Below are positions 46,736 to 55,087 of a stretch of DNA of 64,000 bases, piece by piece. The DNA lies in NCBI RefSeq assembly GCF_019048865.1, contig NZ_CP077604.1:434001-498000 (forward strand), written 5' to 3'. Position 1 is the stretch's first letter. Each line of letters starts with the position of its first letter. Below the pieces are notes generated by a model. The model made no database searches, was not told where the DNA came from, and was given only the letters and a program-made list of their open reading frames with translations. The stretch comes from Aquihabitans sp. G128 (lineage in GTDB: Bacteria; Actinomycetota; Acidimicrobiia; Acidimicrobiales; Iamiaceae). The position numbers were made by a program, and so were the translations under genes.

Positions 46736-47992
46736 ATGAGCGAGTACCTTTGGGCAGACGATGCGCCCGGCGACCGCCCGGCGCCGCTGACAGGAGCCAT
46801 GTCAAACCTCCCTGCTTCTGAACCGAGCGCTCCGCTGGTGGTGGTCGAGCCCGACCCCGCCGTGCGGAGCCGGCTCGCCATGCAGCTGGGGGAGCGCGCC
46901 GTGGCCCTCGAGGTCCTCGACGGGGTCGAGGAGCGCTACGCCGGCTCTCCGCTCCTGCTGGTCCTCGGCCCGTCCTGCGCCCGGATCCCGGGCATGGCCG
47001 GGGCCGAGGCCCTGCTCGGCCGCCGCCCCGACGTGGGGGCCATCCTCATCGCCGACGACCTGTCGACGGACCTGTTCCAGCGGGCCATCCGCAGCGGCGT
47101 CCGCGACGTGCTCGGCGCCCCGGTCGACACCGGCCAGCTCAACGAAGCCGTGCGCCGCGTGAGCTCCAGCCTGGTCGGGGTGGCCCCCCGCCCGTCGAGC
47201 CCGGCCACCATCCACGCCGACGACGAGCCGGGTGCCGGCGGCCAGGTCATCACCGTCTTCTCCACCAAGGGCGGGGCCGGCAAGTCGATGCTGGCCACCA
47301 ACCTCGGCGTGCTGCTGGCGCAGCGGTCCGAGGGCCCGGTCTGCCTGGTCGACGCCGACCTGCAGTTCGGCGACATCGCCGTGATGCTCAAGCTCGCCCC
47401 CCAGCACACCATCGTCGACGCCGTCGGGTCCTACGACCGCCTCGACGTCGGCTTCCTGGAGAGCCTGCTCGCCACCCACCAGCCCTCGGGGCTCAAGGTC
47501 CTGCCCGCCCCGCTCGAGCCGGCGTTCGCCGACCAGGTCGGGGCCGACCAGATGAGCCACATCATCGCCCTGCTGCGCTCGTTCTGCTCGTTCGTGGTCG
47601 TCGACACGCCGGCGTACTTCAACGACGTCGTCCTCAGCCTCATCGAGGACAGCGACGACGTCCTGCTCGTCGCCGGCATGGACATCCCGAACATCAAGAA
47701 CGTGAAGATCGGCCTGCAGACCCTGCGGCTGCTGAACACACCCATGCAGAAGATCCACCTGATCCTCAACCGGGCCAACTCCAAGGTGAAGCTCGAGGTG
47801 AGCGAGGTCGAGCGCACCCTGCAGGTGAAGGCCGACGCGCTGATCCCGAGCGACATCGTGGTGCCGCAGTCGGTCAACAAGGGCACGCCCGTGGTGCTCG
47901 ACGCCCCCCGGTCGGCCATCGCCAAGAGCCTCGAGCAGCTCGCCGACCGCTTCATCGAAGCGCCGGCCGGCAAGCGCCGCGGTCGGCGCTGA
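46736..47992 (+). CDS. cpaE: CpaE-like AAA/MinD-type ATPase
   Basis: A 418-residue protein. The N-terminal 150 residues look like a response-regulator-type pseudo-receiver. The ATPase domain has the deviant Walker A motif TKGGAGKSM (Lys-Gly-Gly-x-Gly-Lys, 178-183) and VCLVDADLQFGD. CpaE/TadZ places the Tad machine at its site in the cell. The start could also be ATG at 46799, where AGGAG lies just before. It is encoded in line with cpaB and cpaF. Confidence 0.88.
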   Translation: MSEYLWADDAPGDRPAPLTGAMSNLPASEPSAPLVVVEPDPAVRSRLAMQLGERAVALEVLDGVEERYAGSPLLLVLGPSCARIPGMAGAEALLGRRPDVGAILIADDLSTDLFQRAIRSGVRDVLGAPVDTGQLNEAVRRVSSSLVGVAPRPSSPATIHADDEPGAGGQVITVFSTKGGAGKSMLATNLGVLLAQRSEGPVCLVDADLQFGDIAVMLKLAPQHTIVDAVGSYDRLDVGFLESLLATHQPSGLKVLPAPLEPAFADQVGADQMSHIIALLRSFCSFVVVDTPAYFNDVVLSLIEDSDDVLLVAGMDIPNIKNVKIGLQTLRLLNTPMQKIHLILNRANSKVKLEVSEVERTLQVKADALIPSDIVVPQSVNKGTPVVLDAPRSAIAKSLEQLADRFIEAPAGKRRGRR

Positions 47993-48156
47993 GCGCCGCT
48001 CCGCCCGGCCGCCACCGGCTGCGCCGACCGGTCCGGTCGGCACCCTCCACCTCCGACGTCTCCACCGGATGCGGCCCTCGGGCCGCATCTCGTGCGTCCG
48101 GGCCCGGTTCTCGCTCCATCCGCTCAAGGGCCGGGGACCGGAGCCGATAGATCCGT

Positions 48157-49530
48157 GTGTCCCTCTACAAGCGCCTCCACGAACAGCAGGGCAACGGTTC
48201 TGGCCCGGGTGCCGTCGCCACCAGGCGACGTGACCCCGTTCTGGACGAGCTCCGGCAGAAGATCCACCACCACCTGATCGACGAGCTCGGGCCGATCCTC
48301 TACGACAAGCGGCTCACCGAGGACGACCTCCGCCGCCGGGTCCAGGAGCAGCTCCAGTCGGCCCTGGCCCAGGAGCGGGCACCGCTGTCCGCGTCGGACA
48401 AGGCCCAGCTGATCCAGGACGTCTCCGACGACATCCTCGGCTACGGGCCGATCGACCGGCTGCTCAAGGACGACGACGTCACCGAGGTCATGGTCAACGG
48501 CCCCGACTTGGTGTTCGCCGAGCGCAGCGGCAAGGTCGAGAAGACCGGCGCCACCTTCGTGGACGAGATGCACCTCCGGCGCATCATCGACAAGATCGTG
48601 GGCCAGGTCGGCCGGCGCATCGACGAGGCCCAGCCCCTCTGCGACGCCCGCCTCCCCGACGGCTCCCGCGTCAACGCGGTGATCCACCCCCTCGCCATCG
48701 GCGGCCCGTTCCTCACCATCCGGAAGTTCTCCAAGGACCCGTACCAGATCGACGACCTGATCCGGTTCGGCACCCTGAACGCCGCCTCGGCCCGCTTCCT
48801 GCAGGCCATGGTGGTCGGCAAGCTGAACATCATCATCTCCGGCGGCACCGGCACCGGCAAGACGACGGCGCTGAACGTGATGTCGTCGTTCATCCCCGCT
48901 GACGAGCGCATCGTCACCGTGGAGGACGCCAAGGAGCTCCAGCTCCACCAGGAGCACGTGCTGGCCATGGAGGCCCGGCCCCCGAACATCGAGGGCAAGG
49001 GCCAGATCACCATCCGCGACCTGGTCAAGAACTCCCTGCGCATGCGCCCCGACCGGATCGTGGTCGGGGAGTGCCGTTCCGGCGAGGCCCTGGACATGCT
49101 CCAGGCCATGAACACCGGCCACGACGGGTCGCTGACCACCGTCCACGCCAACACCCCTCGTGACACCCTCGCCCGCCTGGAGACGCTGGTCCTCATGGCC
49201 GGCTTCGACCTGCCGGTGCGGGCCATCCGCGAGCAGATGGCCTCGGCCATCGACTGCGTGGTGCAGCTGACCCGCCTCCGGGACGGCACCCGCCGCATCA
49301 CCCACATCACCGAGATCCAGGGCATGGAGGGCGACGTCATCACCACCCAGGACGTGTTCCTCTTCGACTTCGGCATGGGCGTCGACGAGCACGGGCGCTT
49401 CCGGGGCCACCTCAAGGCCACCGGCGTGCGCCCGAAGTTCGCCGAGAAGCTGGCCGACCAGGGCATCCGCCTCGGCCCGGAGGTCTTCCAGCCGGAAGCC
49501 TTCGCCAAGCGGGCGGCAGGTGCGTGGTGA
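48157..49530 (+). CDS. cpaF: Tad secretion ATPase CpaF/TadA
   Basis: A 457-residue GSPII_E ATPase. Walker A is GGTGTGKTT (229-237), and the RPDRIVVGECRSGEALDML and TTVHANTPRD motifs are the CpaF Walker B/His-box region. It drives pilin assembly. GTG start; the stop overlaps the GTG of the next gene. An RNA- or DNA-transport ATPase is unlikely given the pilus neighbours. Confidence 0.95.
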   Translation: MSLYKRLHEQQGNGSGPGAVATRRRDPVLDELRQKIHHHLIDELGPILYDKRLTEDDLRRRVQEQLQSALAQERAPLSASDKAQLIQDVSDDILGYGPIDRLLKDDDVTEVMVNGPDLVFAERSGKVEKTGATFVDEMHLRRIIDKIVGQVGRRIDEAQPLCDARLPDGSRVNAVIHPLAIGGPFLTIRKFSKDPYQIDDLIRFGTLNAASARFLQAMVVGKLNIIISGGTGTGKTTALNVMSSFIPADERIVTVEDAKELQLHQEHVLAMEARPPNIEGKGQITIRDLVKNSLRMRPDRIVVGECRSGEALDMLQAMNTGHDGSLTTVHANTPRDTLARLETLVLMAGFDLPVRAIREQMASAIDCVVQLTRLRDGTRRITHITEIQGMEGDVITTQDVFLFDFGMGVDEHGRFRGHLKATGVRPKFAEKLADQGIRLGPEVFQPEAFAKRAAGAW

Positions 49531-51467
49531 AGCCCATCCGCACCCTGCGCCTGCTCGGCGCCGCCGGCCTCGTGGCCGGCCTGATGGCCCTCTCGGCCGC
49601 CCCCGCTGCAGTCGCCCAGGAGGCCAAGGGCCTCCTCACCGTCCGCAGCATCGACGCCACCGACAAGGCCCACGTCGGGGTCACGTTCCTGTGGACCGGG
49701 ACGCCCACCGATCTCGAGGGCCTCACCATCCGCGAGGACGGTGCGGTGAAGAAGGTCGACTCGCTGGTCGACCTGCGCAAGACCGACAAGCGCATGGGCA
49801 CCGTCGTGGTCGTCGACCTCTCGGGCTCGATGCTCGACGACGGTGCGCTGGCGCGGGCCAAGTCCGGCGTCGAGGCCATCGCCGCCGGCCTGCCCGAGGG
49901 CGACCAGATGGCCGTCGTCGGCTTCAACGACGAGGTCGTCGTCGAGACCGGCTTCACCAGCGACCAGGGCCAGATCGACGCCGCCCTCGACGGGCTGGCC
50001 GCCCCTCGCGACGGCAAGACGGCGCTCTACGACGGCCTGCGCAAGGCCGCCACCCTGTTCGAGTCCCGCCCCGGCCTGCAGCCCAACGTGCTCCTGGTCA
50101 CCGACGGCGGCGACGACGCCTCCACCTCGGACCTGGGCGCCGCCCGGGCGTCGATCGTGGGCTCCGGCGCCGCGCTCTTCGCGGTGGACCTCTCCCACAA
50201 GGGCGAGACCGACACCAAGGCCATCCAGTCGATCATCGATCGCACGGGCGGCACGCTGGTGTCCGGCTCGAGCCAGGCCGAGGTGGCCAAGGCCTTCACC
50301 ACCGTCGACACCACCATGCGCAGCCAGTACGTGGCGACGTATGCGTCGACGGCCACCCAGGGCGCGGTCAACGTGTCCGTCGCGGTGGGCAGCGTCGAGC
50401 AGCAGGCCTCGTTCGTGGTCGGCTCGTCCGTCCAGGGCGCGGCCACCGGCCAGAGCGTCACCGCCGACAAGGCCTTCGGCCCCGAGTGGCTGCGCAGCTC
50501 CGGCGGCGCCCTGCTCGCCCTGGTCCTGATCGGCCTGGCCGCCGGCCTCGGCGCCTTCTCGATCGCCGCCCTGGCCACCAAGAACGACACCGGCCTCTCG
50601 GCGATGCTGCGCCCCTACGAAGAGGGCGGCGTGTCGCCCGACGACGCAGGAGACAGCGCCCTCGCCCAGACCGCCCTCCTCCAGCGGGCGGTGGAGATCA
50701 CCGAGGACTTCGCCCAGCGCCAGGGGATGCTCGAGAAGGTCGAGAACCTGCTCGAGCGGGCGGACCTCCCGCTCCGTGCCGCCGAGGCCCTCTTCTTCTA
50801 CGCCGCCGGCGTGCTGGTGGTCGGCCTGCTCGGCCTGGTCTCGTTCGGCCCGATCGGCGGCCTCGTGCTCCTGATCATCGCAGCGCTCATCCCGCCGGCC
50901 GCCCTGTCCTTCATCGCCGGGCGCCGGGGCAAGGCCTTCGTCGGCCAGCTGCCCGACACGCTGGGCCTGCTGTCGGGCTCCCTCCGGGCCGGCTACTCCC
51001 TCATGCAGGGCGTCGAGGCCGTGTCCCAAGAGGTCGAGGAGCCCATGGGCAAGGAGCTGCGCCGGGTCATCACCGAGGCCCGCCTCGGCCGGGAGATCGA
51101 GGACGCCATGGACTCCGTGGCCGAGCGCATGGCCAGCCCCGACTTCGCCTGGGCCGTCATGGCCGTCCGCATCCAGCGGGAGGTCGGTGGCAACCTGTCC
51201 GAGCTCCTCATGACGGTGGCCGACACCATGGTCCACCGCGACCGGCTCCGACGGGACGTGGCGGCGCTCACCGCCGAAGGCAAGATCTCCGCCATCATCC
51301 TCGGCCTCCTGCCGATCGGCCTGGGCCTCTTCATGTGGCTCTCGAACCCGGAGTACATGGCTCCGCTCGGCAACACCTTCCTGGGCAACGTCCTGCTCGG
51401 GGTGTCCTTCATCTCCATCTGCATCGGTTTCGTGTGGATGAAGAAGACCATCACCATCGAGATCTGA
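49524..51467 (+). CDS. tadB: VWA domain fused to TadB-type pilus membrane protein
   Basis: A 647-residue protein. A signal peptide (LLGAAGLVAGLMALSAAPAA) leads to a von Willebrand A domain with an intact MIDAS motif, DLSGS at residues 98-102, so it probably binds a metal. A membrane segment at about 329-351 is followed by the T2SSF domain of TadB (LPDTLGLLSGSLRAGYSLMQG in parts). The VWA part would lie outside the cell, the T2SSF part inside. Two GTG starts three bases apart are possible; both overlap the cpaF stop. Confidence 0.88.
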   Translation: MVKPIRTLRLLGAAGLVAGLMALSAAPAAVAQEAKGLLTVRSIDATDKAHVGVTFLWTGTPTDLEGLTIREDGAVKKVDSLVDLRKTDKRMGTVVVVDLSGSMLDDGALARAKSGVEAIAAGLPEGDQMAVVGFNDEVVVETGFTSDQGQIDAALDGLAAPRDGKTALYDGLRKAATLFESRPGLQPNVLLVTDGGDDASTSDLGAARASIVGSGAALFAVDLSHKGETDTKAIQSIIDRTGGTLVSGSSQAEVAKAFTTVDTTMRSQYVATYASTATQGAVNVSVAVGSVEQQASFVVGSSVQGAATGQSVTADKAFGPEWLRSSGGALLALVLIGLAAGLGAFSIAALATKNDTGLSAMLRPYEEGGVSPDDAGDSALAQTALLQRAVEITEDFAQRQGMLEKVENLLERADLPLRAAEALFFYAAGVLVVGLLGLVSFGPIGGLVLLIIAALIPPAALSFIAGRRGKAFVGQLPDTLGLLSGSLRAGYSLMQGVEAVSQEVEEPMGKELRRVITEARLGREIEDAMDSVAERMASPDFAWAVMAVRIQREVGGNLSELLMTVADTMVHRDRLRRDVAALTAEGKISAIILGLLPIGLGLFMWLSNPEYMAPLGNTFLGNVLLGVSFISICIGFVWMKKTITIEI

Positions 51468-51474
51468 GGCCCGC

Positions 51475-52386
51475 ATGTTCCCCCTCGCCCTCGCCCTGCT
51501 CGCCGGCGCCATCGGCCTCGGCCTCTGGACCGTCCTCGGTGCCGCCGACGAGAAGGCCACCGTCCGCGCCTCGCTCCGCCAGCTCGACGGCTACGAGGTC
51601 GACAACGTCCGCGACCAGGAGCTGCTCAAGCCGGTCAGCGCCCGCACCGTCGCCCCGATCATGGAGCGCCTGGTCGAGATCGGCTCGCGGTTCACGCCGG
51701 ACGGCTACGTCGAGAAGGTCCGCGACCGCTTCATCTCCAGCGGCAACGGCTCGGTCGACGCCGTCGACCGGTTCATCGCCCTCAAGGTGGTGGCCGTCGC
51801 CCTCGTCCCCGTGGTCTTCATCGTGACCTTCGGCGTGCTCGGCATGTCCGGCCTCATGGGCTTCGCCCTGGCCGGCATCTTCTCCGCCGTGCTCGTCATC
51901 GGCCCCGACGCCACCCTCAACCGCAAGATCGCCGAGCGCCAGCACGACATCCGGGTGAAGCTGCCCGACGTGCTGGACCTGCTGGTCATCAGCGTGGAGG
52001 CCGGCCTCGGCTTCGAGCAGGCGCTCGACCGCACCGTCAGCGCCGTGCCCGGGCCCCTCACCCAGGAGTTCGCCCGGATGCTGGGCGAGACCCGCGCCGG
52101 GGCGTCCCGCGCCAACGCCATGCGGGCCATGGAGAAGCGGTGCAACGTCGCCGAGCTCCGGTCCTTCGTGCTCGCCATCCTCCAGGCCGACACCTTCGGC
52201 GTGTCGATCGGCCGGGTCCTCCGGGCCCAGGCCGACGAGATGCGCATCAAGCGCCGCCAGATGGCGCAGGAGCAGGCCCAGAAGGCGCCCGTGAAGATGC
52301 TGATCCCGATGGTGTTCTGCGTCTTCCCCCCGCTCTTCATCGTGGTGATCGGCCCGGCCATCATCAACATCACCAACAACTTCTGA
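51475..52386 (+). CDS. tadC: Tad pilus membrane protein TadC
   Basis: A 303-residue T2SSF-family protein. The cytosolic domain has LPDVLDLLVISVEAGLGFEQA and ends with membrane segments (VFCVFPPLFIVVIGPAIINI). It pairs with TadB as the platform of the pilus machine. It starts seven bases after tadB. Confidence 0.93.
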   Translation: MFPLALALLAGAIGLGLWTVLGAADEKATVRASLRQLDGYEVDNVRDQELLKPVSARTVAPIMERLVEIGSRFTPDGYVEKVRDRFISSGNGSVDAVDRFIALKVVAVALVPVVFIVTFGVLGMSGLMGFALAGIFSAVLVIGPDATLNRKIAERQHDIRVKLPDVLDLLVISVEAGLGFEQALDRTVSAVPGPLTQEFARMLGETRAGASRANAMRAMEKRCNVAELRSFVLAILQADTFGVSIGRVLRAQADEMRIKRRQMAQEQAQKAPVKMLIPMVFCVFPPLFIVVIGPAIINITNNF

Positions 52387-52399
52387 CCCGTCGGCCAGC

Positions 52400-53902
52400 A
52401 TGGTGTCCATGGACGTGGGGCTGAGGGGCGACGGGGCGGCGACGGCGGACGTGGGGGAGGGTGACGAGGGGTCGTCGACCCCCGCCGACGAGGCGCCGAG
52501 CCCCCGTCGGGACTGGCGCCACCCCTCGGTCGAGGCCGCCGTCCTCTGGCTGCTGGTGGCGGTCGGGCTCCGCATCGGCCTGTCGCCGCTGGGCGACAAC
52601 AGCTTCCTGACCCACCTCGCCACCGGGCGGCTGATCCTCGACGACCACGCCATCCCGCGCACCGACCCCTACTCCTTCAGCGCCCACGGCCACGCCTGGA
52701 CGGTGCAGAGCTGGGGGGCGAGCGTGATCTACGCCCTCAACGAGCGCACCGTCGGCCTGGTGGGCATCCGCCTCGTCGACGCCGTGCTCTGCGTGGGCCT
52801 GGTCCTGCTGCTCTGGCGGCTGAGCCGGGTGGGCACCAGCTTGGTGGCCCGCATCCTGGTGGCCGGCCTGGTGGTGTCGATGTCGACCGGCCTCTGGGTG
52901 GAGCGGCCCCTGCTCTTCGGCGCCTTCTTCCTCGCCATCGTCCTGGTCGCCGCCGAGGGCGAGCTCGACCCCCGCTGGCTGGTGCCGGTCATGTGGCTCT
53001 GGGTCAACATCCACGGCTCGTTCCCGTTCGGAGCCGGGATCCTCGTGCTCTACGTCATCGGCCGCTGGCTCGACGACCGCGAGCGCCCCGTGGTGGAGCT
53101 GCGCGCCCTGGGCTGGGCGGTGCTCGGCACCCTGGTGGGCGCCCTCGGCCCGCTGGGACCGAAGCTGCTCCTGTTCCCGCTCGACCTGCTGTCGAACCGC
53201 GAGGCGTTCAAGGGGATCGCCGAGTGGGAGCCGCCGCACTGGCAGCGTGGCGTCGAGCGCTTCTTCGCCATCCAGCTCGGGCTCACCATCGTCCTGGTGC
53301 TGTGGCGCGACCGGCGGTGGCGCTCGATCCTGCCCACCGTCGTCTTCGGGCTGGCCGCGGTCACCAGCACCCGCAACATCCTCCAGGCCAGCATCGTGCT
53401 GACGCCGATCCTCGCCGCGTCGCTCCACGGCCTCGGCACCATCGACGGCACCCGCCGGCCCCGGCTGGCCCGCCCGGTCGTCATCGCCGTCGCCGTGCTG
53501 GCCGTGCTGGTGGGCGTGATGGGCGTGGCCGGCCCCAACACCGCGCTGGCGCCGTACCCCGAGGACGCGGCGGCGTGGATGCGCCACCGCGGCATGCTCG
53601 GCGTCGACGACCGCGTGGTGTCGCGCGACTACGTGGGCAACTGGCTCGAGTACGAGTACGGGCCCGACCAGGTCCGCACCTACATCGACGACCGCGTCGA
53701 CATGTACCCGCTGCCGGTGATCCGCGACTACACGCAGCTCCTGGCCGAGGACGGCCACTTCCAGGCCGTCCTGGACCGGGCCCGGGCCACCTCGGTGCTG
53801 TGGGACCGCAGGACGCCGCTCGGCCGCTGGCTCGAGCGCTCCGAGCGGTGGAAGGTCGTCCACCGCGACGAGAAGTGGCTGGTGGCCGTCCCCGAGCCCT
53901 GA
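52400..53902 (+). CDS. multi-pass membrane protein, GT-C glycosyltransferase-like
   Basis: A 500-residue protein with about ten to twelve membrane segments. DHAIPRTDPYSFSAHGHAW after the first segment is a motif of a large family of bacterial GT-C-like membrane proteins of unknown activity. It lies between tadC and the pilin gene, so it may modify the pilin or act in export. A role in sugar transfer is inference from fold and site. Confidence 0.65.
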   Translation: MVSMDVGLRGDGAATADVGEGDEGSSTPADEAPSPRRDWRHPSVEAAVLWLLVAVGLRIGLSPLGDNSFLTHLATGRLILDDHAIPRTDPYSFSAHGHAWTVQSWGASVIYALNERTVGLVGIRLVDAVLCVGLVLLLWRLSRVGTSLVARILVAGLVVSMSTGLWVERPLLFGAFFLAIVLVAAEGELDPRWLVPVMWLWVNIHGSFPFGAGILVLYVIGRWLDDRERPVVELRALGWAVLGTLVGALGPLGPKLLLFPLDLLSNREAFKGIAEWEPPHWQRGVERFFAIQLGLTIVLVLWRDRRWRSILPTVVFGLAAVTSTRNILQASIVLTPILAASLHGLGTIDGTRRPRLARPVVIAVAVLAVLVGVMGVAGPNTALAPYPEDAAAWMRHRGMLGVDDRVVSRDYVGNWLEYEYGPDQVRTYIDDRVDMYPLPVIRDYTQLLAEDGHFQAVLDRARATSVLWDRRTPLGRWLERSERWKVVHRDEKWLVAVPEP

Positions 53903-53988
53903 GCCAGGAATGGTTCGCATGGCCTATCGAGGCTGTCGCCCGAAGTGCCGATGGTGAGGGAGAGGTACCCCCCCAGGAGGACGCTGCC

Positions 53989-54201
53989 ATGCACAACCAT
54001 CCCAAGTTCACCGGCGTGCTCCGCAAGGACGAGCGAGGTGCGGGGCTCATCGAGTACGCCCTCCTGCTGGCCCTCATCGCCGTCGTCGCCTTCAGCGCAG
54101 TGGCCTTCTTCGGCGAGTCGAACAGCGGCGGCTACGGCAAGTCCAAGGACTGCATCTCGGCGGCCTACAACGGCCAGGCCCTGCCGGCCAACTGCCACTA
54201 G
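53989..54201 (+). CDS. flp: Flp-family type IVb pilin
   Basis: A 70-residue pilin. The prepilin cleavage motif is G17/AGLIEY (G/XXXXEY), followed by the hydrophobic helix ALLLALIAVVAFSAVAFF. The C-terminal tail has two cysteines (55 and 69) that could form a disulfide, which is unusual for short Flp pilins. AGGAGG lies 8 bases before the ATG. No prepilin peptidase (TadV) is found in the window. Confidence 0.93.
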   Translation: MHNHPKFTGVLRKDERGAGLIEYALLLALIAVVAFSAVAFFGESNSGGYGKSKDCISAAYNGQALPANCH

Positions 54202-54239
54202 GCCAAGACCTCCCGCTTGCGCGGGGTGGAGGGACGAAC

Positions 54240-54270
54240 GGAGAGGTGGGCCCCCGGGTGCCGCCTCTCC
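54240..54270 (+). terminator. hairpin after the pilin gene
   Basis: GGAGAGGTGG pairs with CCGCCTCTCC (one G-T pair), 38 bases past the pilin stop. It ends before the convergent narL-type gene and may stop transcripts from either side. No T run is present. Confidence 0.5.
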
Positions 54271-54304
54271 TTCGCGTCCGGGCCGGTCGATCGGCCCGGT
54301 CAGG

Positions 54305-54952
54305 TCAGCTCAGGCGGACGATGCCCATGCGCACGGCCTGGAGCACCGCCTGCGTGCGGTCCCGGGCGTCGAGCTTGTGGTAGATCGACGCCAGGTGGTT
54401 CTTCACCGTCTTCTGGCTGATGAACAGCTGCTCGGCCACCTCGGGGGTGGAGCAGCCGTCCGCGATGAGCTGCAGCACCTCCACCTCGCGCTTGGTCACC
54501 ACCCGGTCCGACTCGTCGGCCGGCTCGGGGTCGATGCGGCGGACCTCGTCGAGCATGGCGCCGGCCAGCGCGGGGGAGAGGGCGGCGTCGTCGCTGGCGG
54601 CCATGCGGATGGCATCGGCGATCTCGTCGGTGGAGCAGTCCTTCACGAGGTAGCCCACCGCACCGGCCCGCAGCGCGTCGGCGATCACGCCCTCGTCGGC
54701 GTGCATGGTGAGCATGACCACGCGGATCTCCGGGTGCAGGCGCTGGAGGCGCCGGGTGGCCTCGACGCCGTCGACGTCGGGCATCGTGACGTCCATCAGG
54801 ACCACGTCGGGCCGCAGCTCGGAGGCCAGCCGCACGGCTTCGTCGCCGTCGGCCGCCTCGCCCACCACCTCGAAGCCCTCTTCCGAGAGGCTGCGGCGCA
54901 GGCCCTCCCGCAACATGCGGTGGTCGTCGGCGAGCATCAGGCGGACTGCCAC
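54305..54952 (-). CDS. NarL/FixJ-type response regulator
   Basis: A 215-residue response regulator. The receiver domain has DD at residues 9-10, the phospho-Asp in VLMDVTMPD, and the usual Thr and Lys (LTMHADEG, YLVKD). The C-terminal LuxR-type HTH is TKREVEVLQLIADG ... SQKTVKNHLASIYHKL. GTG has GGGAG upstream. It is downstream of the sensor kinase gene on the same strand and is its probable partner. It may control the pilus genes it faces. Confidence 0.9.
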   Translation of the reverse strand: MAVRLMLADDHRMLREGLRRSLSEEGFEVVGEAADGDEAVRLASELRPDVVLMDVTMPDVDGVEATRRLQRLHPEIRVVMLTMHADEGVIADALRAGAVGYLVKDCSTDEIADAIRMAASDDAALSPALAGAMLDEVRRIDPEPADESDRVVTKREVEVLQLIADGCSTPEVAEQLFISQKTVKNHLASIYHKLDARDRTQAVLQAVRMGIVRLS

Positions 54953-55087
54953 GGGGACTCCCTCTCTCGGCGGCTCGGGCTGGTCCCGAGGCCGGGCCAT
55001 CCTCGCACAGGGTGGGCTAAATGGGCGCGATGTCGGGAAGGGGCGGTAGGTGCGGTTCGTCGGGCTCGGGCGCCGCGGCGAGGGCGG

